Source: Tupaia tana (taxonomy: Eukaryota; Chordata; Mammalia; Scandentia; Tupaiidae). From it: a stretch of 64,000 nucleotides of DNA. The translations under genes were made by a program, and so were the position numbers. Where the stretch lies: assembly GCA_026018925.1 (NCBI GenBank), contig JAKSZU010000002.1:11467662-11531661 (forward strand). Direction: 5' to 3'. Positions 22,680 through 32,539 of the stretch are shown here, in pieces (the stretch's first letter is position 1; each line of letters opens with the position of its first letter). The notes under the pieces were generated by a model, which had not been told where the DNA came from, searched no databases, and saw only the letters and a list, made by a program, of their open reading frames with translations.

Positions 22680-23107
22680 TTTCAGCCAGAAGATAACTCA
22701 TGGGACAAAATATAATTGTCAGGTTACAATAAATTTTTACAATAATTTCAATTTAACTGATTAAATCAAGGGGTTTAATACAGGTCTTGTTAAATAACTA
22801 AATTTTATTATTTTTTTTGAAGAGAATATCATTAGGAAGGTTTTCTCTTTGGATGACGGATGGGATTGATCACACAGTTTAAAACAATAAATTCAGTTTT
22901 CTATCTCAATAGTTGGTCTCGTCTTTCCCCTTAGGAAGTATTATACACTGAGCATCTGTCTCCCAGAACTGTGGTTGTGAATATTGAAAACATGCTGCTC
23001 AGATCTTTTCCCCATTGAAATGGGGCATTTGTACCATGTAAAAGGTTCAAGTTCTAAGCAAGCAAAGTCACTGTGATTGTATAAAAGCACAACAGAATAT
23101 AAAATCA
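22680..23107. other. No recognisable feature
   Basis: AT-rich sequence between the orphan insert and the next SINE. Confidence 0.5.
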
Positions 23108-23300
23108 CTGGGCATATGTATGTGCATGTCCAAAATCTTGGGGAGAGAATGGAGTAGAAAGGATTGTGGTGTGGCCATACACCCTGGGGGTGGGGTATGA
23201 TTTCTCACTTTTCCTCTCACTGTCTCTGTCTCCCTGTCTCCCTCTGGTGAGTGCACATGCCCTATGGCAAAAACCTTAAAAAAAAAAAAAAAAAAAAAAA
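23108..23300 (+). mobile_element. SINE family A-prime, 5'-truncated
   Basis: Begins inside the body ('actgggcatatgtatgtgca'), with no tRNA head, and continues through 'ccaaaatcttggggagag', 'cactgtctctgtctccctg', 'ccctatggcaaaaacctt' to an A-tail. 5' truncation is typical of L1-style priming. Confidence 0.85.
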
Positions 23301-23302
23301 GC

Positions 23303-24258
23303 TAGGGTAATATTGCATCAAGAAACAGAAATAGATCAATGAGATGGGATGGAAAGTCCAGGAGAAGACAAATACAAATCAACTGATTTTTGACAAAAAT
23401 TTAAAATTAATTCAATGGAATATAAATAATATTTTCACCAAATGAATATTTACATGCCAAAAAATGGACAATGATCAATGTCCTGTATATAACAACTTAT
23501 AATAGTCCACACACCTAAATAAAAAATCTAAAACTATAAACCTCCTAGGAAAAAGCCTAGGAAAATATTTGTGACTTTGAACTTGGCAAACATTTCTTGA
23601 ACATAACTCGAAAAGCATTAGCCATAAAATAAACATTTTATAAATTGAACTTTATTAAATGAAGAACTCTGTTCCTTGGAAGCATGATTTTGAAATAAAA
23701 ACACAAGCCGCAGACTGAGAAAACTTATTTGACAATCCTAAACCTGATAAAGAACTCACAACTAGAATACATAAAGAATTCCCAAAAATCTAATATGAGA
23801 ACTCAAACAACCCAATAGAAGAAAAAAATAGGCCGAAGATATAAACAGACATTCTGACAAACACATTATATGGATGGCAAGTGAGTACATGAAAAGATGT
23901 TTAGTATCATAAGTTATTAAGGAAATATATGTTCAAAAGCTTTTGGGTTTTCGAAAAAAGTCATGACACATTTTTGCATAGAAACAGAAAAATATGTCAT
24001 TATTTTTCCAATAACCCAATAGACAGTGCAAATGAATCTATAGTGATAACAAGCAAACAATGGTTGACTAGGAATGCAGGACTTAGGAGGGCTGAAAGGA
24101 AGGGGTTATTGACAGCAAGAGGAACGTTTTCTTGTGGAGCTGTCATTGTGCTGATAGCAGTAATGGTTTCAACAGTGTTACATCAAAATGGAAATAAGTA
24201 TACACTTTAAGCTTGTACAATTAATTGCACAATATACTTCAATAAAACTAAAAATATT
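23303..24258 (+). mobile_element. L1 ORF2 3' portion and 3' UTR, with MITE inserted
   Basis: 'aaatcaactgatttttgaca', 'aaactataaacctcctagga', 'ttataaattgaactttatta', 'agaactcaaacaacccaata' and 'gtgagtacatgaaaagatgt' follow the L1 ORF2 C-terminal order. Many frameshifts and stops. A MITE (23943-24021) interrupts it; the 3' UTR follows to 'aataaaactaaa'. Confidence 0.85.
23943..24021. mobile_element. Mariner-type palindromic MITE
   Basis: 'ttgggttttcgaaaaaagtc' at the left, 'cattatttttccaataaccc' at the right, with an internal 'gaaacagaaaaa' loop. Flanked by the L1 on both sides. Confidence 0.82.
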
Positions 24259-24318
24259 CATGCCACCAATAATGTATGTTTTCCAAATTAGTGAAATAAT
24301 TTACCAGAAAAAAGGAAA

Positions 24319-24374
24319 AGTGTGTGTGCGTGCATGCGTGTGTGTGAGAGAGAGAGAGAAAGAGAGAGAGAAAG
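24319..24374. repeat. (GT)n/(GA)n compound microsatellite
   Basis: 'gtgtgtgtgcgtgcatgcgt' followed by GA and GAAA units. Confidence 0.85.
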
Positions 24375-24684
24375 GTGTAAGGAGCCACATTAGACTGACA
24401 TAAAAACAAAGCCAAAAACATAAACTAACCCATCCAGCTGTGCTGGGACTTAAGGAACTGTCCCTTAAGGCAATAATTTCCATCGAGTACAGAAGAGGAG
24501 AAAAGGATGGGCTCAGGAAGAGCACACTTGGAGCAGAAGCCACCATCAGGCTGTCCAGTGTGGTGGCCATGGGTAGCTCCGGACCAGCACAATTCAAAGT
24601 TGAGAATGGATACACTTTCCTAGCACTTAGGATCTTTCTCAGGCTCTAAGGAAGAGGCTATATGAAAGCAGTCTAGCTGAGTTC
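24375..24684. other. No recognisable feature
   Basis: Unique-looking. Overlapping short frames on both strands are not supported. Confidence 0.5.
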
Positions 24685-24697
24685 AAGCACTTCTTTA

Positions 24698-24979
24698 TTT
24701 TGTTTATCTACTTTGCTATAGGGTGCTTGTGCTCACCAGACACACACACACACACACACACACAGAGATAGAGAGACAGAGACAGAGAAACAGAGGAAAA
24801 GTAAGAAATCACTCCCAGTGGGATGCTATGCCAGAATCCCTTCTCCTCCAGTCTCCTCTTGGAATTTTGGGCACACACTCACACTCACCTGGTGTGATTT
24901 CAAGCCACTGGGTCTAGAACTTGAGCTATGCAGATGCCCATGTGGGATCCAGCACCTTAACCTCCACACTACCTGCTGG
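24698..24979 (-). mobile_element. SINE family A-prime with (CA)n expansion
   Basis: Antisense copy with 'ttgctatagggtgcttgtgc', an expanded (CA)n at 24739-24764 replacing part of the purine tract, 'cttctcctccagtctcctct', head complement 'cacactacctgctggcac'. Likely duplication 'aagcacttct' on both sides. Confidence 0.85.
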
Positions 24980-24989
24980 CACAAAGCAC

Positions 24990-27059
24990 TTCTGTGTCAA
25001 ATTCACTGGTTTATCCATGAAGGTCAGCCATGGACTGACCGTGGGAGGACTTCAGGGTCACAGCACATTCCTCTGAAGGGTTCAGAGAGGACACTGGACC
25101 AGGAGGCATGCCGCTAGTGGCGATGTACGTGGGAGTGTGTGCCCTTAGGACCCATGCCTAGGGGGCAGATCTTATCTCCTCAAAGGTATTCAACAAGCTT
25201 TCATTAAGGACAAACAAAACTGTTTTTAAAAATTCACTAATTCAATAAGTAATATTGAAACACAATTTGAAATGTATTGGGTCATCAGAAAAGTCATGAT
25301 GCATTTTTCTATGCAAATATTACTATTTTCTATGCAATATTACTTGCATGAAACTTTTCTACTTAATATGTAAATAGTAAACACACACAAACCAAGCAAG
25401 TACACCATTCTCCCCAAATCTTACCAATTGGCATGAAAGAAGCATTCTGTGCAGAGTTATAGTTCTGACGTATTACTATTCATTTATGATCTATTACTTC
25501 ACAAACTGAGTGCACATTTAAAATTTTGGAAGAGTGCAATGCATGTCCACACTTTGATGATACATGCACATCTCTAACCTCTGGTCTATGTCATACCAGT
25601 TCCCGCATGAAAGAGTCTTTCAATTTTATGTCTGTGTTAAGAGGAATCATACACTATTTCACCTATAAAATTGGATATTGAAGAAGAAAGAAATACAGTA
25701 AACACGTTTTCTCTAGAGAATACTGTTCATAATTATTTCCCATTAATCAAATGCAATGTGTAACCTGCCAGAAAGCTCTGTAGCATTTTCCTAATAATAG
25801 TAGCTTCTAATCTATACAGCATACTGCTTCATTTTAGTCAAAATGACATCCTTAAAATCCATAAATACATACTAGAAGGTATAAAGAGGGAATAAATTAT
25901 AACATATGCTATGGCTTCTAGCCAGAGAAGAATAGAAACACAGAAAAGAGAAAAACAAGCAATGCTTTCCACAGATGAATGATGAAAAGCATGCACATCG
26001 ACATGGCTCTACAGGGACAGCTAGGAAATCACTCTTCTAAAAAAATAGTTTTAAGCAGAACAATTATCTGGAAAAGGATCCGAACACATTGCACTGCCCC
26101 GAGCAGCCCCATAAAGCAGTGTGATGCCTCTATAAAGCAAAGCTCCGTCCTGCAGGGCTGTCAGGGGAGAGCTTGCGTGCAATGAGGGAGCTCCCTGCAC
26201 ATTTACATCTACTCTGCCAATCCACTCTCTCTCACGGTGCCCAGTGCACCTCCTCCTGCACCCGCAAATCCGGATTAGGCTCTGTGTGCATCTGCTCTGC
26301 GGTTACAGGTCTTCTCCCCTAATTACAGCAGTCCCACTGCTCTGGAGGAGTAGCCCTGCTCAGACTAACACTGAAGCATGCACGCAACTGAATGAAAATG
26401 AGGGCAGGAGTGATTTATGGGAAAGGACATTTAAAGATGAAAAAGTTATGTGAGGTTGGGAAAGTATGCCCACGGAGCGATGGATGAGGCATTTGGAAGA
26501 CCAGTTGTTGAAATGCTAGGTCAAGTCAAGCAGAAATGTGATAGTTTTTATTTTACAACAGTCAGAAGGAACTTGCTAATTAGTATCTATCAAAGAAGTT
26601 TTTAAGTGGCCGATCCTTACACTTTTTACGTGTAGGGTGCAGAGGTTACGCATGAGAAAGCCCTGATGTATTTGTTACTCTGAAATTTTCTTATACAACA
26701 AAAGACAATTGTAAGAAGTTCTGTCATTTGGAATCCCAATATTGTATTTATATTAAAATAATTATTACAGTGAAGTATAGTAGAAAAGCTTGTGAGTCAT
26801 AGAACAATGGCAGACACCTATGTGCCATCTAAAAATCTCTACAAGGTTTTACTAGGACAATGTCATTAGGAAAACAGTAACGTTAGTTTTTACACATAAC
26901 ATTAGAAAGCACATATTATCCATGCAATGTACACCTACTGTGGGAATTTCAGATTTTTATGTCAAAGATCATGGAAAATCTATTAAATATGCTATATCTA
27001 AATCAAAGTGTTTAATTACTGCTAGTGATATCTCCACTGTGAACTTAGCTAGAATCAAA
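24990..27059. other. Mostly unrecognised; half MITE inside
   Basis: Apart from the half MITE at 25277-25319, I see no repeat or gene. 26030-26460 is somewhat more GC-rich, with open frames (25979-26185, 26244-26453) lacking any domain. Confidence 0.45.
25277..25319. mobile_element. Half of a mariner-type MITE
   Basis: 'ttgggtcatcagaaaagtca' then 'tgatgcatttttctatgcaa' is a near-perfect left arm. The right arm is replaced by AT-rich sequence in which 'ttttctatgcaatatt' is repeated once. Confidence 0.75.
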
Positions 27060-27295
27060 GTTATTTTGAATCTAGAGCCCAGAAATAGACATTACATATA
27101 TGGTCATTTGATTTCCAGCAAAGGTACCAAAGTCACCCAAAGAGAAAAGTAAAAACCGCATAACTGCATTGGTAGCCATATTTAATGCTATCATGAAATA
27201 AGATGAGTTGGATCCTAAACCTAAATGTAAAAACAAAATTATAAAACTTCAAAAAACAAACATCAGAGACTATTTCAAGAGTTAGGATTAGGGAA

Positions 27296-27387
27296 TTTTT
27301 TGTTTTGTTTTGTTTTACTATTGGGCGTTTGCGCTCACCAGAGAGACAGAAAGCAAGAAATCACCCCCCAGGGGGATGGCCACAGCA
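27296..27387 (-). mobile_element. SINE family A, 5'-truncated
   Basis: Antisense 3' part only: T/G tail (27296-27315), 'cgtttgcgctcaccagagag', 'aaatcaccccccaggggga', 'ggccacagca'. Lacks the tRNA head. Confidence 0.85.
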
Positions 27388-27509
27388 CAGAAGAATTAAG
27401 GAGAGACAACATGACAACACAGGCTGTGGGAACTCACTGCTTCCTGAGAGTGCAGGAAGGTAGAGCATCTTTGGAAAAACAAGTGGCCTTTCTTAGTAAA
27501 ATGAGTATA

Positions 27510-27743
27510 GAGTGGCCAAGTGGTGGTGCCATAGTAATGCAACTGGACTCCCATGGGGAAGGTCCTTAGTTCTCATCCCAGGACCTCCCCGAACACAACG
27601 ATATTTGTGTGCCCATGATCTGGGCCAGCTGAGGCTGGGAGTGGACTGTGGTGGGAGGACCCGTTGACTATGCTTGTCTCTCATTTTCTCTGCCTGTCTA
27701 TCTTTGCCTCTTATGGAAGAAACAGATAAACTTTTTTTAAAAA
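27510..27743 (+). mobile_element. SINE family C (reference copy)
   Basis: 'gtggccaagtggtggtgcca' head, 'actggactcccatgggga', weak B box 'ttagttctcatcc', 'gcccatgatctgggccagct', 'gaggctgggagtggactg', CT-rich tract, 'cttatggaagaaacagataa' and T-run. The best copy for defining the family. Confidence 0.75.
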
Positions 27744-28629
27744 TGGACACATGACCATCCCTTCTGCCTAGAAATCTCACTGCTAAGTATTAACTCAAGA
27801 TAAATAAAGTATCTGTCCAAAGTGACTGATATAATAAATGTTTAGAAAAGCTTTATTCAAAATAGGCAAAAAGTGGAGACAGGTGAGGTGTCCACTGAGG
27901 AGACTGCAATACCTACTCAGTCATAAAGAGCAACCAGCTGCAACTAAGTGCAGCAACAGAGCTTAAACTCAGACATATTTCGCTGAGTGAAAGCAGCCTT
28001 GCACCAAGGGGTACAGACTATATGAATCTACTTTTATGAAGTTCTAGTACAGGCAAAAATAATCTATGGTGAGAAAACAAAATCGGGAGTTGTTGCCCTC
28101 TCTGAGTAGAGTTGTGGCTGACCAGGAAGGGCAGGGCAGTGATGCTCTGGATGGTATCGCTCTGCATCCTCACAGGGTTTGGGCTGCATCAGGGTATGCT
28201 TTTGCCATAACTCGTAACCTCCCTAGATCACGCCTCCCAGATGCACTAAAATGGGTCTCAGACTCTGCTTCTCAAGAACTCCATAGTGAGAGTAATGCAG
28301 GGCGTGGCACGCACACACTGAAGGGGGTCTGAAAGAGCAGCCAGGAAGATGAGCCAGTCTACAACAATGTATCAGGAAGTTAAAGAAGAAGTACTGCTAA
28401 GTGTTAGCACTGTCACATGCAAGGTATAGAATTTTAATTTTAAAAAATTGCATAAAAAACCGAAAGCTCCCATATACCTGCTGTGATAGAAGTAAGAGAT
28501 TTGAAAGTCCCTGTAGAGTGTCCCCTGCAGAAACTCACCCAATGAACTGCTTCTGTCAAAATGGCCAAAACAACTGTAGAAAATTATCAAGAGTGTTTTA
28601 GATATGTGATTAAGAAAGTAACAGGGTCA

Positions 28630-28882
28630 AATACTGACTCTTTAGAATCACAATTGGATCTACCTGGGAAAGTCTTCAAGTTCGCATCCTGCACCCGTCC
28701 TTTGCTTCGTGGCACACACATGCTGGCCCGTGATCTGAGCTGGCTGAGACTGGTGGTAAAGTGCAGTGTGGGGACCCTACTGAAAGGGTCTGTACGTAGG
28801 CTTCTGTCTCTGTGTTGTATGCCTGTCTGTCTCTGTCAGTCTCACTCTTTCACAGAAGAAATAAATAAGAGTAAGCTATATA
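28630..28882 (+). mobile_element. SINE family C
   Basis: 'caagttcgcatcctgcaccc' (B-box region), 'cccgtgatctgagctggctg', 'agactggtggtaaagtgcag', a CT tract, and 'cacagaagaaataaataaga' with AATAAA. A (TA)n at 28878-28902 has grown from the tail. Confidence 0.75.
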
Positions 28883-28954
28883 TATATATATATATATATA
28901 TATTCCATTCATGACATACGGAGGTGGGACAGCAGTGCTGAAGAAACTTAATAC

Positions 28955-29170
28955 CCTGTGAGGGTGACACACATGGGAAGGTTCTGTGCTTACTTCAGAC
29001 TTCCTGAACATGCCAGGCGCATGACAGCTCATGATCTGGGCATGGCTGAGGCTGGAGAGGGATTTCAGGAGGAGGACTTCATTGGGGTTGCTCCCTCTCT
29101 GTCTCTCTCTTTATCTCTGTCTCTCTTACTCATGAAAGAAAGAAGGTAATAAACTTTTTAAAAGTAAAAA
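28955..29170 (+). mobile_element. SINE family C
   Basis: 'gacacacatgggaaggttct', 'gctcatgatctgggcatggc', 'tgaggctggagagggatttc', CT tract, 'cttactcatgaaagaaagaa', 'ggtaataaactttttaaaag': AATAAA followed by a T-run, as in T+ SINEs. Confidence 0.75.
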
Positions 29171-29172
29171 GT

Positions 29173-29410
29173 GGGGTTAGCGGGTTGCATGCTGGTTAAG
29201 GAGCTGGACTCCTCCATGACTGACATCAGTTCAAGTCCCAGACCTAGAAGCTTGAAACTCACGCCCAATGCATGTGCATGAGTGCCCAAAAATCCCAAGA
29301 GAATATAGGAGAAGGGACTGTGGTATGGCCATCCCTCCTGGGGGTTGATTTCTCATTTTCTGTCTCTCCTCTCCTGTAGTAAAACTCTCTCTCAAATAAA
29401 AAATAAAAAC
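29173..29410 (+). mobile_element. SINE family A-prime
   Basis: 'ggggttagcgggttgcatgc' head, B box 'agttcaagtccc', 'tgcccaaaaatcccaagaga', 'gactgtggtatggccatccc', 'aaaactctctctcaaa' and AATAA-rich tail. Placed immediately after a family C copy. Confidence 0.82.
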
Positions 29411-29669
29411 AACCTGCTTTCGTATGACCTGGGAAGAAATGTAGTCACGTGTCTAATCTTATGACAAAGGCCATCTGTTTCTTGGGGGTACTGTACCAGT
29501 GCACACTCCCAGGAAACAGCGTGGGAGAGTTTCTGAGGCGCCTCGGCCTCTGTTGCTGTCACTCCTTAGTTCTGCTACCTGGGTTGCTGTCATACCTACT
29601 GGCATCTGTTAAAATGGTCGGCTGTTATTCATACAGACCCTGGAGCTAGAATGTCTATAACTGAATCTT

Positions 29670-29800
29670 TATCCTGGCATGTGCTTTTTGTTTGACCCTG
29701 GTTAATCCTTCTGTGCATGGGTTTCCACAAACTATAAAAAGAAACTGGTAACAGTACCTACATCATAGTAAATGATTTAAGTGTTTGCTATTGCTATCAT
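29670..29800 (+). mobile_element. Possible MIR
   Basis: 'gaccctggttaatccttctg', 'tttccacaaactataaaaag' and 'agtacctacatcatagtaaa' follow the MIR order of words loosely. Confidence 0.4.
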
Positions 29801-30310
29801 TGGCCAGAAAACACCATGAAAAATCTAAAGAAATTATGACTTTAAGAATTGTAACTGAAGATCATACTGTATGAAAAAAGGGAAGGAATTACTTCCTACA
29901 AAATAACATTATGGATACAGAGAGCTTTGGCTTGTTTATCAAATGTGAAACACAAAGCTGAGAAGGCATTTTTTTTTCAAAAAATAATTTAGGACAAATA
30001 AGATTATGTATTATCTTCATATAGTTGTGGGTAATGTATAAAATCCATTGCTCCTAAGATATGGCAGGGATTTAACCACTGTTTATACAAATTTGGGGAA
30101 AGAAAGTCATAGAATGCTATTAAAGGAATGAGAACTACTGAGATTCTGAGGTTGGCAAAGGGTCTAGAAGTAATCACCAATCATGTTCTTTATTGATTCT
30201 GCTCATTCCTTATTTAATTTTTTATAGTCTTGCTATGAATCTTTGCATAAAATACAGAAAGTATTTAAAACAAGAACATTAAGGTAGAAGAATAATTATA
30301 TAAAATATAT
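29801..30310. other. No recognisable feature
   Basis: AT-rich, no gene or repeat supported. Confidence 0.5.
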
Positions 30311-30557
30311 TTTTTGAGAGGTTTTTGCTATAGGGCGTGTGCGCTCGCCAGACAGAGACATAGAGACAGAAAGCAAGAAATCACCCCCCAGAGGGGATGG
30401 CCACACTGCAATCCTTTCTCTTTCACCCTCCTCTTGGGATCCTAGGCACGCATGCACATGCACCAGGCATGAGTTTTAAGCCACCGGGTCTGGGACACGA
30501 ACCACGATCAACTACACAGGAGTCTAGTGACATAGCCATTACACTAACTGCTGGTCC
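30311..30557 (-). mobile_element. SINE family A
   Basis: Antisense copy with 'gagaggtttttgctataggg', 'cgtgtgcgctcgccagacag', 'ccccccagaggggatggcca', head complement ending 'aactgctggtccc'. Short T-tract; 'aaaatatatttttt'/'aaaatacattttta' is the probable duplication. Confidence 0.9.
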
Positions 30558-31800
30558 CTAAAAATACATTTTTAATAATCCAAATGATGTATTGAAGTAT
30601 ATTCAAATGAAAAAGCTTTCTTTGAAGACAAAATTTCTTGAAGTCTAGGGACAATCCAATCTTGCTATTAGTGAAATCCAAGACTGATCATAGGTTATGG
30701 AAGTCAAATTACAGTCTCAATCAGAGACTAAAATACTTACAATGAAAAACACAGCAAAAGCTGCATATCCTTACAAGATAAATTTCTTTCTCTCACTATC
30801 TATGAGAAGTCATGTATTCTGACTTGAAAAATGGCTGCATAAACTACTATGTCTCCCTAGTAGCAAATGATAATGCCTTATCATTGGTCTGGGCTTAGAG
30901 AATGACTAGGTGCACTTAAATTTTCATAAGTGCACTTATCAAAATCCATAACAGTATGCTGCTTGGTTTTTTGTTTTGTTTTGTTTTGTTTTTCTATTTA
31001 AGTTTTTTCTTCCTTGTGCCCCATGACTAGTAATTAGAAGAACTAAATTGGAAGTCATACTGACCAATTAAAATTTTACATGTAATTTTCTTTAAGTTAT
31101 GTATAAAACTTGCCTGTGTTTTTAAAACCCAAGTGGAATTATGGCATTTGCAAGGTAAACCAAGACATTTCATCCATCATTCTAATCTGTTTACAAAAAA
31201 AAGATCGAAGTAGCATTTGGGGAACAAAATGAGTGACATAAAAATGGCAGAAATATGTCAATAATAGTGATATTTCAGAGATCTGGGATACTGGCAACTA
31301 ATATGATCATTATCATTTCAATTCCCCAGACAGAACATTATCACTGTTCATGTCATTATAGATGATATAAATCTTAGGCACACTCATTGTACACTGAAAA
31401 GCAGCAGAAAGAAATGGTGCTTGTGACTGGAATCCTCCGTTCACTAAAAACTAGAAGCACATGTGCCCCTTTGTACAAGAGAGAATGAGAAAGTACCACC
31501 AAGTTACCTATAGACAAGCTACATAAAAAGGAACCAAAACAACAAAAGAAAAATTAAATAGCAATTAATTAAATTAATTATTTGTAACCATTATTCAGAT
31601 GTGAACTTCTTGCAAAGCTCTGTTCTGGCCATCAGCTCCTAAGTGCTATATCCCACAGCACTAGTAAGAAACTACCTGAGGACACAGAACACCCACATGT
31701 CATCCAGGTGGAGACTGCTGAGGACTTCAGTCTTCCCTCTTTAAGATGAGTGTTCACATGGAAGACGGAGTTATTGATAACAGGATTGAGGCAAAAAGAC
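30558..31800. other. No recognisable feature
   Basis: AT-rich sequence up to the MITE that hosts the composite retrotransposon. No gene supported. Confidence 0.5.
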
Positions 31801-31831
31801 TATTAGGTTGTTGAGAAAGTTATGATGCATT

Positions 31832-32105
31832 TTTTTTTTTTTTTTTTTTTTGGAGAGGTTTTTCACTATAGGGCGCGTGCGCTCGCCAGACAGACAGAGA
31901 GAGACATAGAGACAGAAAGCGAGAAATCACCCCCCAGGGGGGATGGTCACGCCGCAATCCCTTCTCCTCCATTCTCCTCTTGGGATTCTGGGCACGCACG
32001 CACACGTGCCCGGCGTGAGTTGTAAGCCACCGGGTCCGAGACTCGAACCGCAGTCAACTACGTGGGAGTCCAGCGACATAGCCATTACGCTAACTGCTGG
32101 TTCCC
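31832..32105 (-). mobile_element. SINE family A (young), inserted in the MITE
   Basis: Full antisense copy, CpG-rich: 'gggcgcgtgcgctcgccaga', 'ccccccaggggggatggtca', 'acgtgggagtccagcga'. Head complement ends 'gctggttccc'. The MITE loop motif ATGATGCATTTTT flanks it on both sides (from 31822 and from 32106). Confidence 0.93.
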
Positions 32106-32118
32106 ATGATGCATTTTT
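32101..32118. repeat. Left target-site duplication of the composite element
   Basis: TTCCCATGATGCATTTTT, identical to 35782-35799. The first five bases are the 5' end of the neighbouring SINE (complement), so the SINE was present before the composite element landed. Confidence 0.85.
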
Positions 32119-32126
32119 TTTTTTTT

Positions 32127-32170
32127 GCACCAAAAATAAACCCATACTTTAATTTCATTTTTCCATAAAC
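32127..32170 (-). other. Probable 3'-transduced segment
   Basis: On the minus strand it reads 'gtttatggaaaaatgaaatt', 'aaagtatgggtttatttttg', 'gtgc', lying between two A-tracts. It closely matches 51915-51956, part of a different MITE. ATTAAA at 32153-32148 sits about 22 bases before the second A-tract. This is what read-through past the element's own signal would leave behind. Confidence 0.65.
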
Positions 32171-32180
32171 TTTTTTTTTT

Positions 32181-32539
32181 GTTATTATCTATTTTTTTAT
32201 TACATTGAATTACTTACAACTTTACAGTGTATTACATTGCTTTTTCAAAAGGGAATGCCATGCATGTCAGTCAGTACAGAGACATTAATCTCCCCGCTTC
32301 AACATTCAATATCTTTCCTATGTTTCCCCCAATCATTATTATTATTTTTCTAATTATTTTTTATGATAAACATGATTTTATTTCCAATTATCAGATCATA
32401 AAGTTCCCAACAATAGGAAACGTAGACTGCACTCAGGGCTGGACCAAGGGTGGGTCTCGTGCAGCCCCGAAAATGTAGGTGAATCTCCATGGAACACAGT
32501 TTCAGGAACGCGGCTCAGGAAAGCAGAGACGGCCATCAG
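32181..32539 (-). other. 3' module of the composite element
   Basis: About 360 bp of non-repetitive sequence after the VNTR: 'cgttcctgaaactgtgttcc', 'ggggctgcacgagaccc', 'ttgttgggaactttatgatc', then AT-rich to 'gtaagtaattcaatgtaata'. AATAAA at 32201-32196 is 15 bases before the first A-tract. It may be the 3' UTR of the local L1 family, but I cannot confirm this. Confidence 0.6.
32196..32201 (-). terminator. Polyadenylation signal AATAAA of the composite element
   Basis: Complement TTTATT. 15 bases upstream of the A10 tract at 32180-32171 on the minus strand, normal spacing for cleavage and polyadenylation. Confidence 0.6.

Larger units (their letters stand above)
27060..28330 (+). mobile_element. 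L1 ORF2 3' portion and 3' UTR, two SINEs inserted
   Basis: 'gagcccagaaatagacatta', 'ggtcatttgatttccagcaa', 'ggatcctaaacctaaatgta', later 'gctttattcaaaataggcaa', 'ttcgctgagtgaaagcagcc', 'tatatgaatctacttttatg' and 'aggcaaaaataatctatggt' are L1 words in order. Cut by SINEs at 27296-27387 and 27510-27743. The reading frame is destroyed. Confidence 0.8.
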
